Shown here piece by piece: positions 1 through 5,484 of a DNA stretch of 5,904 nucleotides (its first letter is position 1; each line of letters starts with the position of its first letter). The position numbers and the translations under genes were made by a program. A model generated the notes under the pieces. The model was given only the letters and a program-made list of their open reading frames with translations, was not told the DNA's origin and ran no database searches. This DNA comes from DASZKW01 sp035552775. GTDB taxonomy: Bacteria > Actinomycetota > Acidimicrobiia > Acidimicrobiales > Palsa-688. The DNA is taken from assembly GCA_035552775.1 (NCBI GenBank), contig DASZKW010000113.1, forward strand, positions 1 through 5,904. The letters run 5' to 3'.

Positions 1-1263
1 ACGTTCGTCCTGCTGCGCGATCCCTTCGCCACCCGGACCACCGTGAAGACCGTGCTGCCGGACACGGCCGGTCTGATCAAGGGGCTGACGGCCACGAGCA
101 ACGGGGTCACGGTCGGCACGGTCGATTCGGTGAAGCTCAACCCCGGCAACCATTCGGTGACGGTGGCCGTGTCACTGGACCCGGGCAAGAGTCTCCCCGG
201 CGACGTAGCCGCCAGCGTCATCCGAGCCAATCCCCTCGGTGAGCAGTCCGTCGACTTCGTCCCCCAGCGCGGGGGCACCGCACCTGCGCTGGCGAGCGGG
301 GCCACGGTGCCGGTGGCCGCGGTCGGGACGCCACCCAACGTGGGCGACATCATCAACACCGCCGACACGCTGTTCAACGCCATCCCCAAGCAGGACCTCA
401 CCACGGCGGTCCACGAGCTCGCGGTCACCCTGGCGGGCCGCGGTCAGGACCTCCGCACCTTCGCCCAGAGCAGTCTCGCCTTTTCCCAGGAGTTCCTGAA
501 CTACCAGTCCCAGTTCCAGGCCCTGCTCGCCAACTCCCCCCCGATCCTCAACGCGGTGGGCAACGACGGGCCTCAGCTGCAACAGGCCATCGCCAACACC
601 GTCGTGCTGAGCCAGGTCCTCGCCGACCACCGGTTCGACACCGTCCACCTGTTCGCCAACGGCATCCGCCTGGGACAGACCCTGGGCGGGCTCATCGCCA
701 ACAACGAGCCCAACCTGGCCTGCCTTCTCCACGACTTCGGCCGGATCACGGCCAACACGGCCGAGCCGACCAACCTGAACAACCTGGACACCGCCCTGGC
801 CACCAACCAGGAGTTCTTCGGCCCCGTCGACGCCCTCTCGCCCCTGGGGACCACCAAGGGCCTGTACCCGGGCGATCCCAACCACCCCCAGAACTGGCTG
901 CGGACCTACCTCATCCTTCCTCCGGCCCAGCCCAGCGCGGTCTCCTACAACCCGCACCATGAGCTGCCACCCATCAAGCCAGGGGCGGGCTGCAACACCG
1001 AGTTCGGGCCCGGGGCGGGACCAGCAACGCAGCCTGGCTTCCAGCCGACCGGAGGCAGCACCGTCATTCCGCCCCCCACGAGCGAGTCCCGGGTGCGGGG
1101 CAACGAGACGGGCGATCCGAACGCGGTGCCGGCCGCCTATACGAGGCCGGCCCGTACGGCGGCAGGGGGCTCGGGACTCGTCATCCTCGGGCCCGCACTG
1201 ATGGCGTTGTTCCTGGTCACGGGGCTCGGTCTCGCTGGCCATCGCCGGCGCCGGGAGGCCTGA
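1..1263 (+). CDS. MCE-family protein, 5'-partial (MceE/MceF-like lipid-importer subunit)
   Basis: Part of an MCE transporter, an ABC-type importer that moves lipids or sterols across the actinobacterial envelope. MCE proteins are anchored outside the membrane and form the substrate conduit. The frame is open from base 1, so the true start lies upstream; the GTG at 43 falls inside the MCE domain and is not the start. In the 420 visible residues, an MCE/MlaD domain covers about residues 12-90 (LPDTAGLIKG, then NGVTVGTVDSVKL, then NPLGEQSVDFVP). A long helical region typical of Mce proteins follows to about residue 240, then a Pro/Gly-rich stretch. Roughly 35-60 N-terminal residues are missing, including the expected N-terminal membrane helix. 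Two cysteines (visible residues 241 and 331) could form a disulfide. Unusually, the C-terminus has a hydrophobic segment at about 391-413 followed by HRRRREA. Its place just before a Mas gene suggests the last mce gene of the operon. The family call is firm; the letter (E or F) is a guess. Confidence 0.93.
   Translation, partial: TFVLLRDPFATRTTVKTVLPDTAGLIKGLTATSNGVTVGTVDSVKLNPGNHSVTVAVSLDPGKSLPGDVAASVIRANPLGEQSVDFVPQRGGTAPALASGATVPVAAVGTPPNVGDIINTADTLFNAIPKQDLTTAVHELAVTLAGRGQDLRTFAQSSLAFSQEFLNYQSQFQALLANSPPILNAVGNDGPQLQQAIANTVVLSQVLADHRFDTVHLFANGIRLGQTLGGLIANNEPNLACLLHDFGRITANTAEPTNLNNLDTALATNQEFFGPVDALSPLGTTKGLYPGDPNHPQNWLRTYLILPPAQPSAVSYNPHHELPPIKPGAGCNTEFGPGAGPATQPGFQPTGGSTVIPPPTSESRVRGNETGDPNAVPAAYTRPARTAAGGSGLVILGPALMALFLVTGLGLAGHRRRREA
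1253..1258 (+). promoter_or_regulatory. Shine-Dalgarno candidate for the 54-codon ORF
   Basis: GGGAGG lies inside the last codons of the MCE gene, four bases before the ATG at 1263, which shares its A with the MCE stop TGA. The spacing is short but matches that of the next gene's site (GGAGGG, four bases, ATG at 1424). The arrangement suits re-initiation after termination of the MCE gene. Confidence 0.4.
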
Positions 1264-1427
1264 TGGCAGTGGCGCGGGCGGGCCGGGGGCAGGATTCTGC
1301 CGCTCGTACGGCGAACACCAGAGGGCGTGAGCTGCAGCCGAGCGGATCACAACTCACGACGCACGATGGTCGGGCTCAGGCACACGGTGCCGTGCTCGTG
1401 ACGCATCTGCGGTGGAGGGCCAGATGA
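1263..1427 (+). CDS. Possible small ORF (54 aa) coupled to both mce and mas
   Basis: I do not recognise this product. The ORF starts at an ATG that overlaps the MCE stop by one base (TGATG) and stops at a TGA that overlaps the ATG of the Mas gene (ATGA), so it fills the gap between the two genes exactly. GGGAGG lies four bases upstream of its start. The predicted peptide starts MAVARAGRGQDSAARTANTR. It is basic and hydrophilic, with no membrane segment, cysteine or signal peptide, and ends HLRWRAR. Against it, third-position G/C by hand count is about 69% (37 of 54 codons), well below the near-saturated values in neighbouring genes. It could be a real small translated coupler, a decayed remnant of another Mas-type gene, or an untranslated spacer that happens to be open. 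The doubly coupled geometry is why it is listed. Confidence 0.4.
   Translation: MAVARAGRGQDSAARTANTRGRELQPSGSQLTTHDGRAQAHGAVLVTHLRWRAR
1414..1419 (+). promoter_or_regulatory. Shine-Dalgarno that favours ATG 1424 as the mas start
   Basis: GGAGGG precedes the ATG at 1424 by four bases. The in-frame GTG at 1412 would place this motif inside the gene and has no comparable site upstream. The motif therefore decides for the ATG, and the resulting start overlaps the TGA of the preceding small ORF. Confidence 0.6.
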
Positions 1428-2203
1428 GCGAGCGAGGCGTACGGGGCGTGCGGACCGTCGGTCGGATTCGGCCATCCCGCCGGGCTCGGGACGTCGACGA
1501 GCTCGAGGACGGGGCGCAGTGGACCGACACCGGGCCCGAGACGCAGCCGGAGCCGACGAACGGGACGACCACCGGCGACACCCGTACCGATCCCTACGTC
1601 GTCGTCACGGAGGAAGCCGCCGAGGGAGCCGGCCGCCGGGCAGGCCGCGCCCGCCGGCCCAGCACCGGAGCACCCCGGTGGCTGGTGCGAGTGCTGGCCG
1701 TCATCGCCGTTCTCGGCACCGCCTTCGCCATCCTGTTCGGCATCTGGTGGAACGGTGAGCGGGTCCAGGCCGGCAATCGGGCTGCCGCCCAGCGGACGGG
1801 GCAGAACTTCCTGATCGCCCTCACCAACTTCGATTCCCGCACCATCAACTCCGACTTCGCCAGGATCACGAGCTACGCCACGGGCGACTTCGCCAAGCAG
1901 GCCCAGCAGTTCTTTGGTCCCCAGATCCGTCAGCAGCTGGAGGCGAGCAAGGCGGCCAGCCGGGGGCAGATCAGCTCGCTCTACGTCCAGTCGGCCAACG
2001 GCAACAACGCCAGCGTGTACGCCGTCGTCGACCAGACCATCGTCAACAACAAGTTCAACGCCCCGCAGGCCGACGAGCTGCGGATCGTCCTCAGCCTCAA
2101 CAAGGTCAGCGGCGGCTGGCGGGTCGGAGAAGTGACGGTGCTCCAGGCGCCGACGACCAGCAGCAGCGGCGCCGGCGCAGCAACCAGCCCGACGGGCCCT
2201 TAG
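1424..2203 (+). CDS. Mce-associated membrane protein (Mas family)
   Basis: The 259-residue product has the layout of Mas proteins, single-pass accessory subunits encoded behind mce genes and thought to stabilise or assist the MCE importer. Residues 1-85 form a charged, disordered, presumably cytoplasmic region. One transmembrane helix follows at about 86-109 (WLVRVLAVIAVLGTAFAILF, then GIWW). An exported domain of about 125 residues comes next. It begins with a helix containing the Asn-Phe-Asp-Ser-Arg-Thr segment, then has FAKQAQQFFGPQIRQQLEAS, the YAVVDQTIVNN strand and a C-terminal GGWRVGEVTVL strand; this alpha+beta pattern is typical of the family. The last 20 residues are a Ser/Thr/Gly/Pro tail. 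The start is ATG 1424 because of GGAGGG just upstream; GTG 1412 is the alternative. It follows the MCE gene on the same strand and its stop TAG overlaps the convergent leuD stop. The family call rests on architecture and context. Confidence 0.82.
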   Translation: MSERGVRGVRTVGRIRPSRRARDVDELEDGAQWTDTGPETQPEPTNGTTTGDTRTDPYVVVTEEAAEGAGRRAGRARRPSTGAPRWLVRVLAVIAVLGTAFAILFGIWWNGERVQAGNRAAAQRTGQNFLIALTNFDSRTINSDFARITSYATGDFAKQAQQFFGPQIRQQLEASKAASRGQISSLYVQSANGNNASVYAVVDQTIVNNKFNAPQADELRIVLSLNKVSGGWRVGEVTVLQAPTTSSSGAGAATSPTGP

Positions 2204-2805
2204 GCCGACGCGGCCTGCGTCCGCGGCAGCCAGCCCGGGCGCCGGCCCTCGTAGGCGGCGATGGCATCGTCGTGGCGCATGGTCAGGTCGATGTCGTCCA
2301 TCCCCGCCAGCAGCCGACCGCGGGTGAAGTCGTCGAGGACGAAGGGGGCCTCGATGCCGGCGGCGGGGGCCGACACGGTCCGCCGCTCGACGTCGACGGT
2401 GAGCTCGAGGGCGGGGTCAGCGGCGACGGCGGCGAGCAGCGCCTGCCCGGCCTCGGGATCGACCTCGGCCGGCACCAGCCCTCCCTTGGTGCAGTTGTTG
2501 CGAAAGATGTCCGCGAACCGGGATGACACCACGGCCCGGAACCCGTAGTCCTGCAGCGCCCAGACGGCGTGCTCGCGGGACGAGCCGGTACCGAAGTTGG
2601 CCCCGGCCACGAGGATCGTGGCGCCGGCGTGCTCGGGCCGATTGAGCACGAAGTCACGGTCGTCGCGCCATTCGGCGAACAGCCCCGCCCCGAACCCCGT
2701 GCGCTCCACGCGCTTGAGCCAGTCGCTGGGGATGATCTGGTCGGTGTCGACGTCGCTCCGGGCCAGAGGGACGGCGGTACCGGCGACGACGCGTACGGGT
2801 TCCAT
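2200..2805 (-). CDS. leuD: 3-isopropylmalate dehydratase small subunit
   Basis: LeuD is the small (swivel-domain) subunit of isopropylmalate isomerase. With LeuC it converts 2-isopropylmalate to 3-isopropylmalate in leucine biosynthesis in the cytoplasm. The 201-residue product is of normal length. Diagnostic segments are DVDTDQIIPSDWLKRVERTG (about residues 18-37), GANFGTGSSREHAVWALQDY (68-87), and SSRFADIFRNNCTKGGLVP (94-112). The Thr in FGTGSS and Val in HAVWAL differ from the FGCGSS/HAPWAL form common in proteobacteria; from memory, the Thr/Val form is usual in actinobacterial LeuD. The ATG at 2805 is preceded by AGAGGA nine bases away (plus positions 2815-2820). It lies 22 bp downstream of leuC on the same strand, so they form an operon. 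Its TAA overlaps the mas TAG. Confidence 0.96.
   Translation of the reverse strand: MEPVRVVAGTAVPLARSDVDTDQIIPSDWLKRVERTGFGAGLFAEWRDDRDFVLNRPEHAGATILVAGANFGTGSSREHAVWALQDYGFRAVVSSRFADIFRNNCTKGGLVPAEVDPEAGQALLAAVAADPALELTVDVERRTVSAPAAGIEAPFVLDDFTRGRLLAGMDDIDLTMRHDDAIAAYEGRRPGWLPRTQAASA
2207..2221. terminator. Weak hairpin candidate at the mas/leuD convergence
   Basis: GACGC (2207-2211) pairs with GCGTC (2217-2221) around five bases, immediately past the mas stop and inside the last codons of leuD. It is the only obvious short stem at this junction and has no U-run. It is listed because the junction has no other room for transcription termination. Confidence 0.15.
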
Positions 2806-2827
2806 GGGGACTGGTCCTCTCTCTCGC

Positions 2828-4228
2828 TCAGCCGAGGTCGTTCGGGGTGGCGAAGTGGCCCGCCACCGCAGTGGCGGCGGCCACGGCCGGTGAGACGAGG
2901 TGGGTGCGCCCGCCCCGACCCTGACGGCCCTCGAAGTTGCGGTTGGACGTCGAGGCGCACCGCTCGCCCGGGCTGAGCTTGTCGGGGTTCATGGCCAGGC
3001 ACATCGAGCATCCCGCCTCGCGCCACTCGAACCCGGCGGCGGAGAAGACCCGGTCCAGGCCTTCGGCCTCGGCGTCCGCCTTGACCCGCCGGGAGCCGGG
3101 TACGACCAGGGCCCGCATCCCATCGCGCACGCGGCGCCCGTCCAGCACCGAGGCGGCGGCGCGCAGGTCCTCGAGACGGGCGTTGGTGCACGATCCGATG
3201 AACACGGTGTCCACGGCAATATCTCTGAGGGGGGTTCCCGCCGAGAGGCCCATGTAGCCAAGGGCCCGAGCCGCCGACTCCCGCTCGCCTGGTCGCGAGT
3301 AGCTCTGCGGGTCGGGAACGGCGCCGTCGATGGGTGCGACCTGGGCGGGGTTGGTCCCCCAGGACACGTGGGGCATGAGGGAGGCGGCGTCGATGTCCAC
3401 CACGCGATCGAAGGGGGCGCCGGGGTCGCTGGCCAGGCTGCGCCAGTCGTCGAGGGCGGACTCCCAGGCCGGTCCCGTGGCCGCGTGGCGGCGACCGTCC
3501 AGGTAGGCGAAGGTCGTGTCGTCAGGGGCGATCATCCCCGCCCGGGCGCCCGCTTCGATGCTCATGTTGCACACCGTCATGCGCCCCTCCATCGACAGCG
3601 AGCGGATGGCCGACCCCTGGTACTCGATGACGTGGCCGATGCCGCCCCCCGTGCCGATGAGGCCGATGATGCCGAGGATGACGTCCTTGGCGACGACGCC
3701 GGCGGGCAGGGCGCCGTCAACCCTCACGGCCATGGTCCCCGGGCGGGGCTGGGGGAGCGTCTGCGTGGCGAGCACGTGCTCGACCTCGCTGGTCCCGATG
3801 CCGAAGGCCAGCGCGCCGAAGGCGCCGTGCGTCGAGGTGTGGCTGTCGCCGCACACGATCGTCATCCCCGGTTGGGTGATGCCCTGCTCGGGACCGATGA
3901 CGTGGACGATGCCCTGGTTGGCGTCGCCCATCGGATACAGCGTGATCCCGAACTCCTCGCAGTTGGCGGCCAGCACCTCGAGTTGACGGGCGGAGATGGG
4001 GTCGGCGACGGGACGGTCGATGTCGAGCGTCGGCACATTGTGGTCGGCTGTCGCCAGCGTCAGGTCCGGGCGGCGGACGGGTCGCTCCGCGAGCCGCAGC
4101 CCGTCGAACGCCTGTGGGGATGTCACCTCGTGCACCAGGTGCAGGTCGACGTACAGCAGGTCGGGCTCTCCTTCGGCCGCCCGCACCACGTGGCGGTCCC
4201 AGACCTTCTCGCTCAGCGTCTTTGCCAC
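2828..4228 (-). CDS. leuC: 3-isopropylmalate dehydratase large subunit
   Basis: LeuC is the catalytic [4Fe-4S] subunit of isopropylmalate isomerase, an aconitase-family enzyme acting with LeuD. The product is 466 residues, the usual length. The three cluster-ligand cysteines are present at 347 (FIGSCTNARLEDLR), 407 and 410 (AGCSMCLAMNPDKLSPGERC). Other family signatures are ADHNVPT (61-67), CGDSHTSTHGAFGALAFGIG (126-145), the GGGIGHVIEY segment (194-203), the NMSIEAGARAGMIAPDDTTF segment (221-240) and SNRNFEGRQGRGGRTHL near the C-terminus. The start is GTG (plus 4226-4228), which gives the MAKTLSEKVW N-terminus expected of the family; a GGGGG run five bases upstream can serve as ribosome binding site. 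It is the first gene of leuCD and diverges from the IclR gene across 50 bp, so it is probably controlled by that regulator. Nothing looks broken. Confidence 0.97.
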   Translation of the reverse strand: MAKTLSEKVWDRHVVRAAEGEPDLLYVDLHLVHEVTSPQAFDGLRLAERPVRRPDLTLATADHNVPTLDIDRPVADPISARQLEVLAANCEEFGITLYPMGDANQGIVHVIGPEQGITQPGMTIVCGDSHTSTHGAFGALAFGIGTSEVEHVLATQTLPQPRPGTMAVRVDGALPAGVVAKDVILGIIGLIGTGGGIGHVIEYQGSAIRSLSMEGRMTVCNMSIEAGARAGMIAPDDTTFAYLDGRRHAATGPAWESALDDWRSLASDPGAPFDRVVDIDAASLMPHVSWGTNPAQVAPIDGAVPDPQSYSRPGERESAARALGYMGLSAGTPLRDIAVDTVFIGSCTNARLEDLRAAASVLDGRRVRDGMRALVVPGSRRVKADAEAEGLDRVFSAAGFEWREAGCSMCLAMNPDKLSPGERCASTSNRNFEGRQGRGGRTHLVSPAVAAATAVAGHFATPNDLG

Positions 4229-4239
4229 TGCTGCCCCCG

Positions 4240-4269
4240 TTGTCTCTGTCTCATATATTGAGATATCGT
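4240..4269 (+). promoter_or_regulatory. Candidate promoter of the IclR-type regulator gene (leaderless mRNA likely)
   Basis: TTGTCT (4240-4245) resembles a -35 element and TATCGT (4264-4269) fits the actinobacterial TANNNT -10, with an 18-bp spacer. A transcript would start at about 4276-4279, at or next to the ATG at 4279. No Shine-Dalgarno is present in the 15 bases before that ATG, so a leaderless mRNA is the simplest reading. The opposing leuC promoter must lie in the same 50 bp (TATATG on the minus strand, plus 4252-4257, is one weak -10 candidate), but I could not define it. Confidence 0.45.
4249..4263. promoter_or_regulatory. Palindromic operator candidate between leuC and iclR
   Basis: TCTCA-TATAT-TGAGA has perfect 5-bp arms around an AT core and sits between the candidate -35 and -10 of the regulator gene. 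Further half-sites flank it: TCTC at 4243-4246 in the direct repeat GTCTCTGTCTCA (4242-4253), and TCTC at 4270-4273, which pairs with the GAGA at 4260-4263 across six bases. The position fits autoregulation by the IclR-type protein together with control of leuCD. In Corynebacterium and Streptomyces the related LtbR/NdgR proteins act at the leuCD region; I have not matched this motif to their published sites. Confidence 0.5.
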
Positions 4270-4278
4270 TCTCGCTAT

Positions 4279-4938
4279 ATGGAAGAGAGTGTAAGCGGCG
4301 TCGGCGTCCTCGACAAGGCGGTTGCCATCCTCGCCGCCCTCGAGCCTCGGCCGGCGACGCTCAGCCAGCTGGTCGACACCACCGGGTTGACACGGGCCAC
4401 GGCCCACCGGCTGGCTCTGGCCCTGGGTCGCCACGGCCTGGTGGAGCGCGACGTCGACGGTCGCTTCTGCCTGGGGCCGCGTCTCACCGAGCTGGGCGCG
4501 GCGGCCATGGCCGGCCCACCGCTGGCGGTGACCGCCCGGCCCGCCCTCGAGGTGCTCAGGGACCGCACGGGCGAGAGCGCACAGCTGTACGTGGCCGCGG
4601 GTGAGGCCCGACTCTGCGTCGCCTCCCTGGAGTCGCCGCACAGCCTGCGCACCATCGTGGCCGTCGGCGCCGTCCTGCCGATGGACCGCGGCTCGGCGGG
4701 CGCCGTGCTGCGCGACGATCCCCGCGTCAACCGGCGGGGTTGGATCGAGAGCGTCGAGGAGCGCGAGAAGGGGGTGGCGTCGGTCAGTGCGCCCGTGGAT
4801 CGGGGTGGGCGCGTGGTGGCGGCCGTCTCGGTGTCGGGCCCGGTGGAACGGACGACCCGGGCGCCAGGGCGGAGGTACGGCGTCGCCGTCGTCGACGCCG
4901 CCCGCCAGGTGGAGGACGCGGCCGGCTGGACGTCCTGA
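4279..4938 (+). CDS. IclR-family transcriptional regulator, NdgR/LtbR type
   Basis: A DNA-binding regulator divergent from leuCD. Residues 7-65 form a winged helix-turn-helix (VGVLDKAVAILAALE, then TLSQLVDTTGLTRATAHRLA as the HTH, then DGRFCLGPRL as the wing). Residues about 80-215 form the effector-binding domain (DRTGESAQLYVAAGEARLCV, GVASVSAPVDRGGRVVAAVS, VSGPVERTTR). These segments closely recall actinobacterial NdgR/LtbR, which control leucine and other amino-acid biosynthesis genes. The start is ATG 4279: the protein then begins MEESVSGVGVLDKA, as expected for this group. The frame is open back to 4114, but that would overlap the start of leuC. At 219 residues it is shorter than most IclR proteins (about 240-260). 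The missing part appears to be between GSAGAVL and NRRGWIE in the effector domain. It probably represses leuCD and itself through the palindrome at 4249-4263. The family and subgroup are well supported; ligand and sign of control are inferred. Confidence 0.92.
   Translation: MEESVSGVGVLDKAVAILAALEPRPATLSQLVDTTGLTRATAHRLALALGRHGLVERDVDGRFCLGPRLTELGAAAMAGPPLAVTARPALEVLRDRTGESAQLYVAAGEARLCVASLESPHSLRTIVAVGAVLPMDRGSAGAVLRDDPRVNRRGWIESVEEREKGVASVSAPVDRGGRVVAAVSVSGPVERTTRAPGRRYGVAVVDAARQVEDAAGWTS
4913..4936. terminator. Weak hairpin candidate at the iclR/rpf convergence
   Basis: AGGACG (4913-4918) pairs perfectly with CGTCCT (4931-4936) around a 12-base loop that itself contains GCCGGC. It lies just beyond the stop of the minus-strand Rpf-like gene and overlaps the last codons of the IclR gene. 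No U-run follows on either strand, so it would be an atypical terminator at best. GC-rich DNA forms such stems by chance. Confidence 0.2.
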
Positions 4939-4945
4939 CGGTCAG
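4935..4945. repeat. Palindrome spanning both convergent stop codons
   Basis: CTGACGGTCAG has perfect 5-bp arms around one base. It contains the TGA of the IclR gene (4936-4938) and, on the other strand, the TGA of the Rpf-like gene (4942-4944). Three bases separate the two coding regions. Part of the symmetry follows from having TGA on both strands. There is no T-run, so a terminator role is unproven. Confidence 0.5.
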
Positions 4946-5484
4946 CTGAGCCCGAGCTTGCGGCTGCAGGCGGGCCACTGGCCCCACCCGCTGCGGGCCT
5001 GGAGCCGCTGCGCCGCCTGGTCCTGCATCGCCGGTGGCTGCTGGTCGGGCCGACCCGGATAGCCCATGCTCGACCACGTCGACCAGACGAACTGGTAGGC
5101 GCCGTAGAAGCCGTTGCCGGTGTTCTCCTGGTAGTTGCCGCCCGACTCGCACTGGCGCAGCGACGCCCACACGCCGCCCGCCGTCGCCGCGAGGGAGAGC
5201 GCCGGGGGCTTGGGTCGCACGATGGTCGTGGTGGTCGACGGGGTGGCCGAGACGGCCAGGGCAGGGGCGGGGGCGGTGGTCGGTGGCGCTGCGGGCGGGG
5301 GAGGAGGTGGCGGTGACGGAGGCGGGTCGACGAGGACGACGTGGGTCGGAGCGAGGCGGCCCACATACGCTGCTGGCGCGCCAACCGGGAAGCGGTTGAT
5401 CGCCGCCGCAGTTCCCAGCACCACGAGGGCCAGCGCGCACCCCACCAGCGCCCGCAGCGGCGCCAGCCGGAGCAGGTCGGACAT
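4942..5484 (-). CDS. Rpf-like secreted transglycosylase (resuscitation-promoting-factor domain)
   Basis: A probable peptidoglycan-cleaving enzyme acting outside the membrane. From the ATG at 5484 the product is 180 residues. An N-terminal signal peptide or anchor spans about residues 8-29 (RALVGCALALVVLGTAAA). A proline-rich linker (poly-Pro at about 53-64) and a Ser/Thr/Pro stretch follow, then a C-terminal transglycosylase-like domain at about 104-179. Domain hallmarks are the Trp-Ala-Ser-Leu-Arg lead-in, QCESGGNYQENTGNGFYGAY with the expected catalytic Glu at 113, the WSTWSSMGY segment, and RSGWGQWPACSRKLGL. Cys112 and Cys173 match the conserved disulfide pair of Rpf domains. There is no LysM or G5 domain, so it is a minimal Rpf. 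The 5' end is uncertain: ATG 5484 is chosen because it gives a clean signal sequence, but it has no good ribosome site. The same frame stays open to the window edge; ATG 5589 and TTG 5892 are other possible starts. Confidence 0.85.
   Translation of the reverse strand: MSDLLRLAPLRALVGCALALVVLGTAAAINRFPVGAPAAYVGRLAPTHVVLVDPPPSPPPPPPPAAPPTTAPAPALAVSATPSTTTTIVRPKPPALSLAATAGGVWASLRQCESGGNYQENTGNGFYGAYQFVWSTWSSMGYPGRPDQQPPAMQDQAAQRLQARSGWGQWPACSRKLGLS

Noticed and set aside
172..1350. 392-codon open frame on the minus strand opposite the MCE gene
   Set aside because: Low-complexity Gly/Arg/Val-rich translation with no domain. It is the antisense shadow of a strongly supported MCE gene in high-GC DNA.
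2283..3191. 302-codon minus-strand frame crossing the leuC-leuD junction
   Set aside because: It is leuC/leuD DNA read in the wrong frame (Pro/Ser/Arg-rich). Both true frames are intact, so it is not a fusion or frameshift product.
2900..4261. 453-codon open frame on the plus strand opposite leuC
   Set aside because: leuC shows all three iron-sulfur cysteines and full-length family signatures. The opposite frame reads as a His/Gly/Arg-rich shadow.
4114..4278. Upstream extension of the IclR-type gene to ATG 4114
   Set aside because: It would overlap 115 bp of leuC including its start, adds a Pro/Arg-rich tail unlike IclR N-termini, and would run through the divergent promoter region.
5290..5340. 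Simple-sequence G-rich tract on the plus strand
   Set aside because: It is explained by the poly-proline linker of the Rpf-like protein on the minus strand.
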